From: Hondaea fermentalgiana
Lineage: Eukaryota; Sar; Bigyra; Thraustochytrida; Thraustochytriidae
Reading direction: 5' to 3'
DNA: 36,113 bases
Assembly (NCBI GenBank): GCA_014084085.1
Contig: NPFB01000016.1
Location: 197,540 to 233,652 of the forward strand
Shown piece after piece: positions 9,049 through 17,810 of the stretch. How positions within the stretch are numbered: position 1 is the first letter of the stretch; every line of letters starts with the position of its first letter. The notes beneath the pieces are model-generated. The model worked only from the letters and a program-made list of their open reading frames with translations. It did not search any database and was not told the DNA's origin. The position numbers and the translations under genes were made by a program.

Positions 9049-9193
9049 AATGACGAGACAACCAACAAAATTGAAACGAGCAGAGTTTGATGCACACCCA
9101 TGTGGCTTTTTGTCTTCTCGCGAGTCTAGGAGAGCGAAAACGTCGTCCCCCCTTTGAAGAACTACCCATCTTATCACAGACTAAAGCTTTATC

Positions 9194-11821
9194 CTAATTT
9201 CCACTGTTTTGCACGAATCCAGGTGGCGGGCGGGCGGACATGAAGCCGAGGCGTCCCGCAGCAGCGTCTTGCGCGCTGCGTGCCTGGTGCAAGCTAGTAT
9301 TCGTATTATCCTCGTTGCTGCTTCTGTTTTTGCTGCTGCTACTGTCATTGGCATGCAGATTCCTTGCCTTGTCCATTGGAGGGAGAAAAGGAAGCGAGGG
9401 GAGGAGGTCTGATGGCGAAAGCAAGGGTCCGCCTGAGCCGCTCGCCGAAGATTTGGACACAAAGTCCATGCCCGGTGGCCGCTGCCAGCCATCGGCCGCG
9501 CCATGCGAGCCTACTGTTTGTAGAATCGATTCCTGCTGTAGATGTTGCTGCAGCTGCTGCTGTTCTTGCTGCTGGTGGTGGTTCTGCTGGTTCTGCTGAT
9601 GGTGCCCTTGTTGGTCGTGGTGAGGAAGCAAATGCGTGTTCGAGCCCGAGCTTGATCCAAAGACCGTCGGTGGAGCAAGGGCGCCCGGGAATCCGGTGGC
9701 AAGTGTCGAAGACGCTGAAGTCGAAGGGGGAAGCGACATTGCCGATGATGCAGACTCTGTGAAGAATGCAGACCCCGGATTAAGCGCGGGTGGACGAAAT
9801 GAAGCGTTGAGATGATCGCCACCTTCGGAAAGGTGCGAGTCATCTGCAAGATGGAAGGCAAGCCTGCTCGCATCAAGGCCAGCCCCAGCATTGTCCGCGA
9901 GGGCTGGAGACTGCTGCGACTGTTGCGCACCTGACGACGTCACCGCTGATGCAGCTTCTGGTGGCCGCGTCGAGGATGAGCTATTAGATGATCGATGAGC
10001 AGACGCCGTGCTCGAAGCCGTCAAAGCCCCGGGCACGAGCATAATGATGTCCTCGTTGTCGTCATCGTGTGACGACCCTGGTTCGTCTCCGGTACGAGCA
10101 CGAGGCGACGCATGAGCTTGCGACACAGACCAGCCAGCTTCAGCCAAGGAAGCCGAATGACGCGTGGACGATGAGGCGGAAGCTGGACCCCCCTGCGAAA
10201 GTGTACGCTCGGAGTTGCTTGGCTCATCCAAGATGCTTGCCGCAGATGAGACGGCGGAGGCACTATCGCTTCTCTTAGCCGTGTCAGGCATGCGAGCATC
10301 GAAGGGCAAGACGTGACTTCGCCGAGGATCGCGCGCCATCCAATCGCAAATCATGCAAACGCGCCGGGCCCGTTCTGTTGCGGCCTTTTCACGGTGAATG
10401 CCTTGGGATGCTGGTTCGACTCGTCCGGCAAGGGCTTGCACAGTTTTCTGGCCGCGACTGTTCTGCAGAGGGACAAACGCCTCGAGCTCGAGATCCTCCC
10501 ACAAAAGCACAAAGTCGTTTGTGCCTTGCAAAGATGCGCCATCGGAAGTAGATTTTTGGGCTGCGCTCACGAGAGATGGCCAGAGCGTCGCCAGTGAGGA
10601 CCACAATGGGCCCGCTGCCTCTCGGTCGACCTGAATACTTGTACCTTGAGTGCTGGTTGCTGCTGCTGCATCTGCGCGAAGCCATTCGAGAAAGACGGAA
10701 ACGGCGGCAAGAGCTTCCCCAGGCGTCGCACTCGAAGCCGCGTGTGAGCTCGCATCCGCGAGATGCTTTGCAAAAGTGGAAATTACAGCAAAGGCGAGGG
10801 CTTCTGCAGCTCGCAAGTCTGCCCGACTCTTGCGCGCGTCGAGAATGAGCGAAATGCATGCTACAACGAGACCCAATCGCATCTCAATGTTCAACGCCGA
10901 CTTGCGCACGAGGAGGGCAAGTTCGTCGACCACGCGGGCCACGAGTGTGCGCAAGCTTGTGTTCTCTTCAGGCTTAAGTTTGAGGCGGCCAGCAATCATG
11001 CCATGTACGAGGACAAAGCGAAAGGAAAAATCACGCAAGAGACCTGCGCGCTGGGATCCGGTGATGGGTGCGTTCGCTGGAAGCGGCGTTTGTGAGAGAA
11101 GGTTTCTCTTTCGGACGTCCCGCAAAACCGCGTCGTAGAGCATGCCCAAGTTGGTTCGTGCGGTCTCAAATGGCTCTGCCACACTCAAGGCCATGACATA
11201 GCGAAACAAGGCAATGACCATTGCGTTGCGGTACTGTGCAAGAACTGCAAGCTGGTTGTGCGGGTTTCCTTTGTGGGGATAGGCCTTGAGGGCTTGACGG
11301 TAGTGACGCGAGGCCGCATCAAAGGACTTCTTGTCTCGCGAAGTGTCATTGAGCTCCCGGTAGCGGGCCAGGTCTCCCGAGAAAAGATGGCACCGATGAA
11401 TTGAAGTTGCATAGAGGGTCTTGCGCGCCTCATCAGACGACGTCGACTCGCGCTTCTCCTCGAGTCGATCAAGAAAGGCTGAATACTGACTCTGCGCAAC
11501 GTCTAGAAAGTGCAGAAAGTCGCCACGCAGCGCGCGCTGGCGCTGTGCTGCTTCACGCGCATCAGAGGCTTGCGAGGGCCGCCCCGCTTGTGCGAGGTTT
11601 TTCCGAAATTCTTCGATGCGTTTGTAGTAGCAGTATCTCCATAGCTGATCCTCGACCTCACGACGCGCGGCGAGATGCGGATCGTCCAAAATGACTTCTT
11701 CGAGTCGCGAACGTGCATCTTTAGCGACACGCTCTATCGCGGCTGTGTCGCGGGGTTTACCTCGGTACAGCTTGCGCAGGCGATCAACATGCTCGAGGCC
11801 CAGCGCCAGGGTCCGGTCCAT
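9194..11821 (-). CDS. SMG7/EST1-like nonsense-mediated decay factor
   Basis: This is an 875-residue protein with its ATG at 11821 and TAG at 9194. Residues 1-235 form the EST1/SMG5/SMG7 N-terminal 14-3-3-like/TPR region. Recognisable blocks are QLWRYCYYKRIEEFR (59-73), HRCHLFSGDLARYR (142-155) and the family hallmark YPHKGNPHNQLAVLA (181-195), followed by ALFRYVMAL (204-212). A helical region continues to about 480. The C-terminal 400 residues are Ser-, Gln- and Asn-rich and disordered. No PIN nuclease domain is visible, so SMG7 fits better than SMG5 or SMG6. In the family this domain binds phosphorylated UPF1 and links it to mRNA decay; EST1 relatives act at telomeres. Only 146 bases separate its stop from that of the kinase, so the two transcripts probably overlap at their 3' ends. 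Confidence 0.85.
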   Translation of the reverse strand: MDRTLALGLEHVDRLRKLYRGKPRDTAAIERVAKDARSRLEEVILDDPHLAARREVEDQLWRYCYYKRIEEFRKNLAQAGRPSQASDAREAAQRQRALRGDFLHFLDVAQSQYSAFLDRLEEKRESTSSDEARKTLYATSIHRCHLFSGDLARYRELNDTSRDKKSFDAASRHYRQALKAYPHKGNPHNQLAVLAQYRNAMVIALFRYVMALSVAEPFETARTNLGMLYDAVLRDVRKRNLLSQTPLPANAPITGSQRAGLLRDFSFRFVLVHGMIAGRLKLKPEENTSLRTLVARVVDELALLVRKSALNIEMRLGLVVACISLILDARKSRADLRAAEALAFAVISTFAKHLADASSHAASSATPGEALAAVSVFLEWLRADAAAATSTQGTSIQVDREAAGPLWSSLATLWPSLVSAAQKSTSDGASLQGTNDFVLLWEDLELEAFVPLQNSRGQKTVQALAGRVEPASQGIHREKAATERARRVCMICDWMARDPRRSHVLPFDARMPDTAKRSDSASAVSSAASILDEPSNSERTLSQGGPASASSSTRHSASLAEAGWSVSQAHASPRARTGDEPGSSHDDDNEDIIMLVPGALTASSTASAHRSSNSSSSTRPPEAASAVTSSGAQQSQQSPALADNAGAGLDASRLAFHLADDSHLSEGGDHLNASFRPPALNPGSAFFTESASSAMSLPPSTSASSTLATGFPGALAPPTVFGSSSGSNTHLLPHHDQQGHHQQNQQNHHQQQEQQQLQQHLQQESILQTVGSHGAADGWQRPPGMDFVSKSSASGSGGPLLSPSDLLPSLPFLPPMDKARNLHANDSSSSKNRSSNEDNTNTSLHQARSAQDAAAGRLGFMSARPPPGFVQNSGN

Positions 11822-12611
11822 GGCTCGCTGGCTGGCTTGTCTGTCTGGTTGGCTGGGTCGCTGGCTTGCTTGCGAAGTTGCTAGCTAGCTAGCTAGCTAG
11901 CTGGTTCGCTGGCTGGGTCTCTACGAAACGGCTTGACGCTCGCAAGCTCTCGTATTCCTTCCCTGAAGAGGATGAGGTGCTCACGAGCCACGCTTAAACC
12001 GTCGCAACTCCGCACGTTGGCGTATGCGAACGTCGCGAGCGAGCAGACGGGGCCGACAAAATCTCCTCCTCGTCACAAACTCCTTGTGCAAGCGCGAGGA
12101 CGGACGTGCCGGCGGGTGGGCAGAGATGCGGCGGCGCAGTCTACGTGCGGGGCTCCCTTGCCATCCTGCGCACCGCGCGCGCGAAGCCGAGCGCCGTTCG
12201 CTCCCGAGGCTTCGAGGTCTGACCGTCGCCGCCGTCGCGAAGGCACGAACGGCCGGCCCACCACAGGCACCATAAAAATGAGTTGCGCACTTTCTCTCTT
12301 TTTCAAGGCAAGATCCGAGGTCTGGCCGTTTTTGCTTGATTATACCTTGAACAATGGCCAATGACATGCCTTTTCACACATGAACCGTTGACAGACGAAC
12401 TTGCTTGCACCAAGAACCTCTTCACACATCATACACAAGGTCCTTGCCAAGCAAATGATAATTGTTAGAGTCCATAAGAACGACGCACTCGACAAGGTCT
12501 TGAAACCAAAATTCCAAGCGAATATTCAGGGGAAACTCGACGCAGCATCAAAGAAGACTAAATCACTGCTTAGACATCATACACTTGATGAGATGATGTG
12601 GATACCTAATA
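11822..12611. other. Spacer between two minus-strand genes
   Basis: It holds the SMG7-like promoter and the 3' end of the F-box/ankyrin gene. A TAGC/AGCT repeat lies next to the SMG7-like start. The part from about 12370 to 12600 is AT-richer, as expected for a 3' UTR. No gene is supported. Confidence 0.55.
11880..11902. repeat. TAGC tetranucleotide repeat
   Basis: Five to six TAGC units, 60 bases upstream of the SMG7-like ATG. The tract is self-complementary (AGCT), and imperfect TGGC/TTGC tetramers run from it back into the start of the gene. Confidence 0.88.
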
Positions 12612-14804
12612 TTATGTCGAGGGCGCGCCGGACGGAAGTGCGACAGAAGTTCCACGTCCTGCGTGGTTCTTCTGGGCAGTAGCTCCCTTGTTCTTCTTTC
12701 CTGCAGGTGCTTGCCTCGTCTGTCGTCGTGCACTACCGCGCGCAGCTTTGGGCTTGCGACGAGGACGATCGCCCACAGCGCTGGCGTGGCCAGATTCTCG
12801 AAGTACGCGACGTACAAAGTCGGCGCATTGTCCCTGGTTCGCACGGACAGCTACAATCTCTGCGGCAGCGTCCAAGCTTCCACCATGAGCAAGAAGCTTG
12901 TTGAGCATGTCGAGATGGCCCGCGAAGCATGCAGCGTGCAGTGAAGTCTCGCTGTCCTTGGTGCGCATCTGGGGGTGAAAGCCAATCTCGAGGAGCAAGT
13001 CAGCGCAACGCAAGTGGCCTCCTATCGCCGCGCCATGGAGCGGCGTCCAAAGATCTGCGTTAACAAGCTTGTGCAACAGCGACGAGCGCACCTCGTCGCG
13101 CTCGGCCTGGGGCGCAGCTTCAATGTGGCGCTTGACAGCATCGCACATGATCTCAACGCAATCGTCAAACCCCTTGAGCGCAGCCACGTAAAGAGGGGAC
13201 TCTCCCACGATGGTCCTCAATTTCATGGCTTCTAAGATCTGCATGGGCCCGTCGGCACTCGCATTCCACACAGCGCGCAGCAAAGCAGGTTGGTTATACA
13301 AACAAGCCACGTGCAGAGCGGTTCGAGACTTGTTGTCGCGTTGCAGGAAGTCGGCCCCGAGCCGAATGAGTGTGGCGCACTCGTTTTCAATGTCTGCCCC
13401 TGCGCACAAGTTGCTGGAAATGACATGCAGTGCACTCCGGCCGTCCTTGTTGCGCGCCACCAAGCTACTTCGTGCGCAAATGCGGCCAGCGCCTGTACCC
13501 CAGGCGTGCGGCACAGTGGATGTCTTGATGTAGTTCACAATCGCGGGCTTGGGTTCTACTCGAGCCAGGAGGGCATCAATATCACTTTGCTCGACAAAGG
13601 TGGCTTCCAGAGCACGCAAACGGGTACGCGCCGGAGGAGCGCCCTCAACGGAGGCGACCTGGTCCCAGTCCACCAAAAAACTCCCGGCCAAGTGTAACTC
13701 CTCGAGATTTCCGCACGACATGAGCGCCACGACGAGTGGGGCTTGAAGACGCATATTGGTGAGAGCTACCGCTTGGAGTGCGCCGAATGCGGCGGGGCCA
13801 TTGGGAACGGCCTGCCAGGCACGTAAGATGGCCTGGTTTGTGGCGTCGCTACTCTTGTGCGCACCCAAAAGACCGCAATTGCCGAACGCACGAAGAGCCG
13901 GGTACCGTTCTGGTTGGGCGAGCAAAGCCTCTGAAAAATGTGCCGCATAGAGTTTGTTGCACTGCACAAACTCGAGCGTTGCGGCATGTCTCTCTAAAAT
14001 CGCCTCAAGGGCATCTGGGGTGATGTTACAGTATTGGATTGATAAGAAACGTAGCTGACTTCCAAAGCACGCCACGTCAAACATCCTCCACTGCTGCTCC
14101 GAATGCCGGCCACGAAGAATGAGCGCCGCATCATCGTTACTTCGCACAGCGTCCAAAGCAGGTTTACACGAAGCCCGAAAAGCCTTGAGCTCGTGCATCT
14201 CTCCAAGAAAGGATGATATGCGAGATAGGATCAAATCGGGCAGGACCTGAAGCATTCCAGCAGGACGCTCCTTCCGGCTGCTGTCGCCGCCATGTCGCTG
14301 CCCGTTCTTCTCCACAGAGGTGACAGAGCGACTCTTGCCACTGCGGTTACGTTGTTGCCTGCGTCTCGAGCCACGTTTGTTCGCCGCAACGTGCGACGTT
14401 GCGGCGGGTTCTTGCATGTCGCGCTTGGTGGCTGGCTTAGCGTGGGCTTCGGAGCGCGTCCCCTTCTTCCTCCTGCTCCTATTGCTGCTGCTGCTGCTGC
14501 TGCCCGCCGCGGATGCGCCTCTTTCCTTCCCCTCTTCGAGACCACGCTCTTCGGTCGGTGTCTCTCCCTTCGCCCTTCCCTGTGTTTTCCTCCGCGATCT
14601 CCTCCTCCTGTTCGTCGTCGACCTCGTCTCCGTCGTCCGCGTCGAGCTCACGGTCGACGGCGTCGAGGTCGAGGTCGATGGCGTCGAGGTCGTCGAGGTC
14701 GCCGTCGCCTCGCGCGAAGCTCCCTCCGCCGTCGCAAAGCCCCGCGGCGTCCTCCTCGCCGCCGGCCGCGGCCCTCGCCGGGTCTCGGCGCCCGCGGCGC
14801 CCAT
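12612..14804 (-). CDS. F-box-like, LRR and ankyrin-repeat protein
   Basis: This is a 730-residue protein if it begins at the ATG at 14804. Alternative in-frame ATGs lie at 14417 and 14255. The frame stays open through a microsatellite and assembly gap further upstream, but that part is repeat sequence, not protein. Residues 1-183 are basic and low-complexity. At about 184-225, VLPDLILSRISSFL followed by FRASCKPAL resembles an F-box. Leucine-rich repeats follow (LRFLSIQYCNIT; LEELHLAGSF). Residues about 440-645 hold at least five ankyrin repeats (GRSALHV, RTALHVACLYNQPALL, ESPLYVAALKG, WTPLHGAAIGGH, TSLHAACFAGHLDML). The C-terminus is very basic and could be a nuclear signal. The likely role is a substrate-binding adaptor of an SCF-type ubiquitin ligase, inferred from architecture. 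The F-box call is weaker than the ankyrin call. Confidence 0.75.
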   Translation of the reverse strand: MGAAGAETRRGPRPAARRTPRGFATAEGASREATATSTTSTPSTSTSTPSTVSSTRTTETRSTTNRRRRSRRKTQGRAKGETPTEERGLEEGKERGASAAGSSSSSSNRSRRKKGTRSEAHAKPATKRDMQEPAATSHVAANKRGSRRRQQRNRSGKSRSVTSVEKNGQRHGGDSSRKERPAGMLQVLPDLILSRISSFLGEMHELKAFRASCKPALDAVRSNDDAALILRGRHSEQQWRMFDVACFGSQLRFLSIQYCNITPDALEAILERHAATLEFVQCNKLYAAHFSEALLAQPERYPALRAFGNCGLLGAHKSSDATNQAILRAWQAVPNGPAAFGALQAVALTNMRLQAPLVVALMSCGNLEELHLAGSFLVDWDQVASVEGAPPARTRLRALEATFVEQSDIDALLARVEPKPAIVNYIKTSTVPHAWGTGAGRICARSSLVARNKDGRSALHVISSNLCAGADIENECATLIRLGADFLQRDNKSRTALHVACLYNQPALLRAVWNASADGPMQILEAMKLRTIVGESPLYVAALKGFDDCVEIMCDAVKRHIEAAPQAERDEVRSSLLHKLVNADLWTPLHGAAIGGHLRCADLLLEIGFHPQMRTKDSETSLHAACFAGHLDMLNKLLAHGGSLDAAAEIVAVRANQGQCADFVRRVLRESGHASAVGDRPRRKPKAARGSARRQTRQAPAGKKNKGATAQKNHAGRGTSVALPSGAPST

Positions 14805-14860
14805 GGCGCTGCCCTCGCGCCCGCCGCCCGATCTTCTTGCGCCCGCGCAATCCGAGTTCC

Positions 14861-14900
14861 TGCTCTGCTCTGCTCTGCTCTGCTCTGCTCTGCTCTGCTC
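14861..14900. repeat. TGCTC pentanucleotide repeat
   Basis: Eight tandem TGCTC units about 57 bases upstream of the F-box/ankyrin ATG at 14804, probably in its 5' UTR. Confidence 0.93.
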
Positions 14901-14994
14901 CGCCGCTGCCCCTCCTCTGGCATCGGTTCCGCGTCCGTTCTGCTCTAGGTCCGGAAACGTTCCGGGCCCGGTCCGCGGCGCCGGCCTGAGAGCG

Positions 14995-15046
<52 letters not shown>

Positions 15047-15149
15047 TNNNNNNNNNNNNNNNNNNNNNNNNNNNNNNNNNNNNNNNNNNNNNNNNNNNNN
15101 NNNNNNNNNNNNNNNNNNNNNNNNNNNNNNNNNNNNNNNNNNNNNNNTT

Positions 15150-15200
<51 letters not shown>
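14995..15200. repeat. CTTT microsatellite interrupted by a 100-N assembly gap
   Basis: CTTT units fill about 14995-15047 and resume at 15148-15200. Exactly 100 N (15048-15147) lie between. A round 100 N is the usual placeholder for a gap of unknown size, and both flanks being the same repeat says the assembly broke inside it. Confidence 0.97.
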
Positions 15201-15383
15201 CTTCTCTGCCGCGCGGCGCAGACAGGCAGACAGACAGAGCAGGAGGCTCGCAGCAGCTGGCAGGCGCAGACGCGGGCGAGGAGGCCTGGCGAAGACGGAG
15301 ACGGCGCCGCGACGCGGGCCGGGCCCTGCAGGCGGTGGAGCGATGGCCGAGGAAGGCCGCCGCCACAGGCGATGAATATCCAC

Positions 15384-15445
15384 CATCCATGCATCCATGC
15401 ATGCATCCATGCATCCATCCATGCATCCATCCATCCATCCATCCG
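15384..15445. repeat. CATC/ATGC tetranucleotide repeat
   Basis: Mixed CATC and ATGC units, the last six nearly pure CATC, about 135 bases upstream of the FIBP ATG. Confidence 0.9.
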
Positions 15446-15580
15446 TCGCGGCCGATAGCGACGGCGACGGCGACGGCGAGGAGGCGGGCGCGCGAGGGAG
15501 AAGCGAGGGGCCGGAGGCGAGCGTGAGCTGCGCGCGAAGGCGCGCGAAGGCCGGCGGCGTTGAGAAAGCGCGCGGGCGAG

Positions 15581-17050
15581 ATGGACGGCGGCGGCGACGC
15601 GCAGGCCGCCGAGGCCGCGAGGGCAACGGCGGCGGCAGCGGCGGGAGCGACGTCGCCGCAGACGAGAGCCGCGGCCGGCAGCGCTGCGGCGACGTCGGCG
15701 GCGACGCAGTGGAGCTTCGCGCAGCTTGCGCGAATGCTGCAGGAGGCCGTGGACTCGTCAAAGGTCGTCTTTCACGTGGCGCAAACGGAGCCTGTCGCGG
15801 TCAACTTGGCCGTCTTTGACCTGTGGCTCTTTGGTCTGCGCGAAGATTGGGTCGTGTACTTTCGACGCACCAAGCTGGGCAGTGAACCTGATCCCGACGA
15901 ACGACAGCTGCTCCTCTTGCTTTATAGGGATTCCGTCGACCAGTACAGATTGTACGAGCTGCTGGAGGAGCGCCTCTATCAACCGCAGCTCCTGCGTCGC
16001 CAAATGCTCGTGCAGCTCTCACCTCGAGTCCAGCAGTACATTGTGCGCAGATACTACGAATTTAACGACAATGTTTACCGCGAACTGCTGGGTCGTAAAC
16101 TCTCTACGCGTGCTCGAAAGGATCTCGACGAGGTCGCAGAGAATGCGGGCGTTTTGCTACCGAGCTGCCGGCGTCAATTTGACAACCTCCGTCGTATTTA
16201 CATGACCTTGGACGAGCGAAATTTCGAGGGAAACGTGATGGCTACCATTGCAGACGTGTATCTCATCCCTCTGTCACTTGCGGAGCGCTACACCTGCATT
16301 GTTTTCCTCTTGTACAATAGGTTTCACCCTCTCTCTACGCGCAAGCGCACTCATTTCCTCTCTCTAGCAGATCTCGAGTACTGCGCGGCGCTCATGTTGA
16401 TTCACTGGGTTGCCGAGACACCATCGGCGGGCGTCACGCCTGCATTCGTCCATGCAAGTTTCACTGGGCGGCAGTACTTTGAGAATCCGAGCCTTTCCGC
16501 TGCCGCGTCAACGCACGGTACGCAAACTTCCGAACGCGTTGCACGAGGCGATGATGACGGCGGGATGGACGAGGACGACAAGGACGACGATGACGACGAT
16601 GTCGATGACGGCGCTGGTGGTAACGATGATGAAGGAGACGGCGACGAAAAGATCCCCAATGACGCTGGCGAAAATGCAAGCGCCCAGAACGTAGGCACGG
16701 GTGGGGGTACAGCAGGTACTGCGTCAATACGGCAGCAGCAGCAACAGCAACAGCGAGGCAGAAGGCGTCGCTGGCGACAGCAACAGCAGCAAGAAGAGAA
16801 TTCCGCGACGGATCTGGCCATGGCGAACCACGAGGAGGAAGATGACGGCGTACACGGCGCAGGTACGCTTCCAGAGACAGGCGATAATGAGGAGTCAGGG
16901 GAGAGCGCCGCAAGTGAGGACGAAAGCAAGTCTCCGCGCGCGGTACCTTTGGTCTCTGCTCTGCGTAGTAATGCGGATGGGCGAGGTACGGATTCGGAAC
17001 ACACCCGCGCGTCCGCAACAATCGACGTTCGAGACACTACTGCATCGTTT

Positions 17051-17110
<60 letters not shown>

Positions 17111-17650
17111 CAACAACATATAACACCTTTGCAACGCCCAATGGAAGCTGGCTTTCACATATCAAAACCGACGCCTAGCCGCTTTCTTCGCCCAGGTAAC
17201 ACCTCCTTGGAAATCAGTCCATCGCTGATTGCACGGTGGAGACTCACAAAAACCCATGTACTCGGCACGCGCGGCGTTCTTGACACAGTTGTTGCGGCCA
17301 TTCTGAAGGAGATGACCGAATCTGCGCCGCAAAAAGTGCAGCCTTCGCTTCGTAAATTTCGACAAAAGGGACTCTGCAAGGCATGGGTCAAATCACTTGT
17401 CAACATCGGCGCTGGACTCGCCCAGGCCAAAGAGCTTCATGATCTCTTTGAGGACATTAGCCAACAGCTTTGCGAGCCTCTGCAGAATGGCCCCGAACTC
17501 TCACTCGCCGGAGTTCGCCTTTTGCTCGACGCCACAAACAAAGTTTTCACGCAGCTCAAACTTCACTCTCATGAGTGGGCAATCTACATGAACGCAATGG
17601 CCCCGATGTGTCTTCGTGTCTACTCACAATCCTCCCGTTTGTCATCTTAA
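15581..17650 (+). CDS. FIBP: FGF1 intracellular-binding protein homologue with large low-complexity insertion
   Basis: This is a 689-residue protein. The start is the ATG at 15581; the open frame upstream has only a TTG. The FIBP core is recognisable on both sides of an insert. N-terminal core, about 73-300: FDLWLFG, then YRLYELLEERLYQPQLL, YYEFNDNVYRELLGRKLS, KKDLDE-like RKDLDEVAENAGVLL, CRRQFDNLRRIY (195-206) and a helical end. C-terminal core, about 560-689: LRKFRQKGLCKAWVKSL, a VNIGAGLAQAKELHDLFEDI-type helix, LAGVRLLLDA and a final helix. Between them lie about 230 residues that are Asp/Glu-rich, then Gln-rich, ending in 22 consecutive Gln (491-512; 17 CAG then 5 CAA). Animal FIBP is about half this length and binds acidic FGF and partner proteins; its biochemical role in microbes is unknown, and FGF binding should not be assumed. 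It is convergent with a CDPK-like gene 160 bases away. Confidence 0.92.
17051..17116 (+). repeat. CAG/CAA repeat coding for 22 Gln in FIBP
   Basis: Seventeen pure CAG codons followed by five CAA codons, in frame within FIBP. The pure CAG part is the unstable kind of microsatellite; the CAA end interrupts it. Confidence 0.97.
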
Positions 17651-17810
17651 AAAAAAAGTGTCTCTAAAACCCCAAAATCCAAGAGAAAAACAGTTTGCCA
17701 GTGGCCGTGCGCGCGTAATGAAACGAAATAATATGTACTTGTATGTAGTTTTTCTTCGAACACTGTTCAAGGCCACCAAAAATGCACCTTCACACAAAAA
17801 GAGACTGCAC

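Larger units (their letters stand above)
14805..15580. other. Divergent promoter region with microsatellites and assembly gap
   Basis: This stretch lies between the F-box/ankyrin gene (-) and FIBP (+), so it should carry both promoters. It consists of a TGCTC repeat, a CTTT repeat interrupted by 100 N, a CATC/ATCC repeat and GC-rich sequence. Because of the gap its true length is unknown. Confidence 0.7.

Noticed and set aside
14320..15761. Open frames on both strands running through the 100-N gap
   Set aside because: A tetranucleotide repeat without stops keeps several frames open and the N block is read as unknown residues. Only the part below 14805 on the minus strand shows a protein-like sequence.
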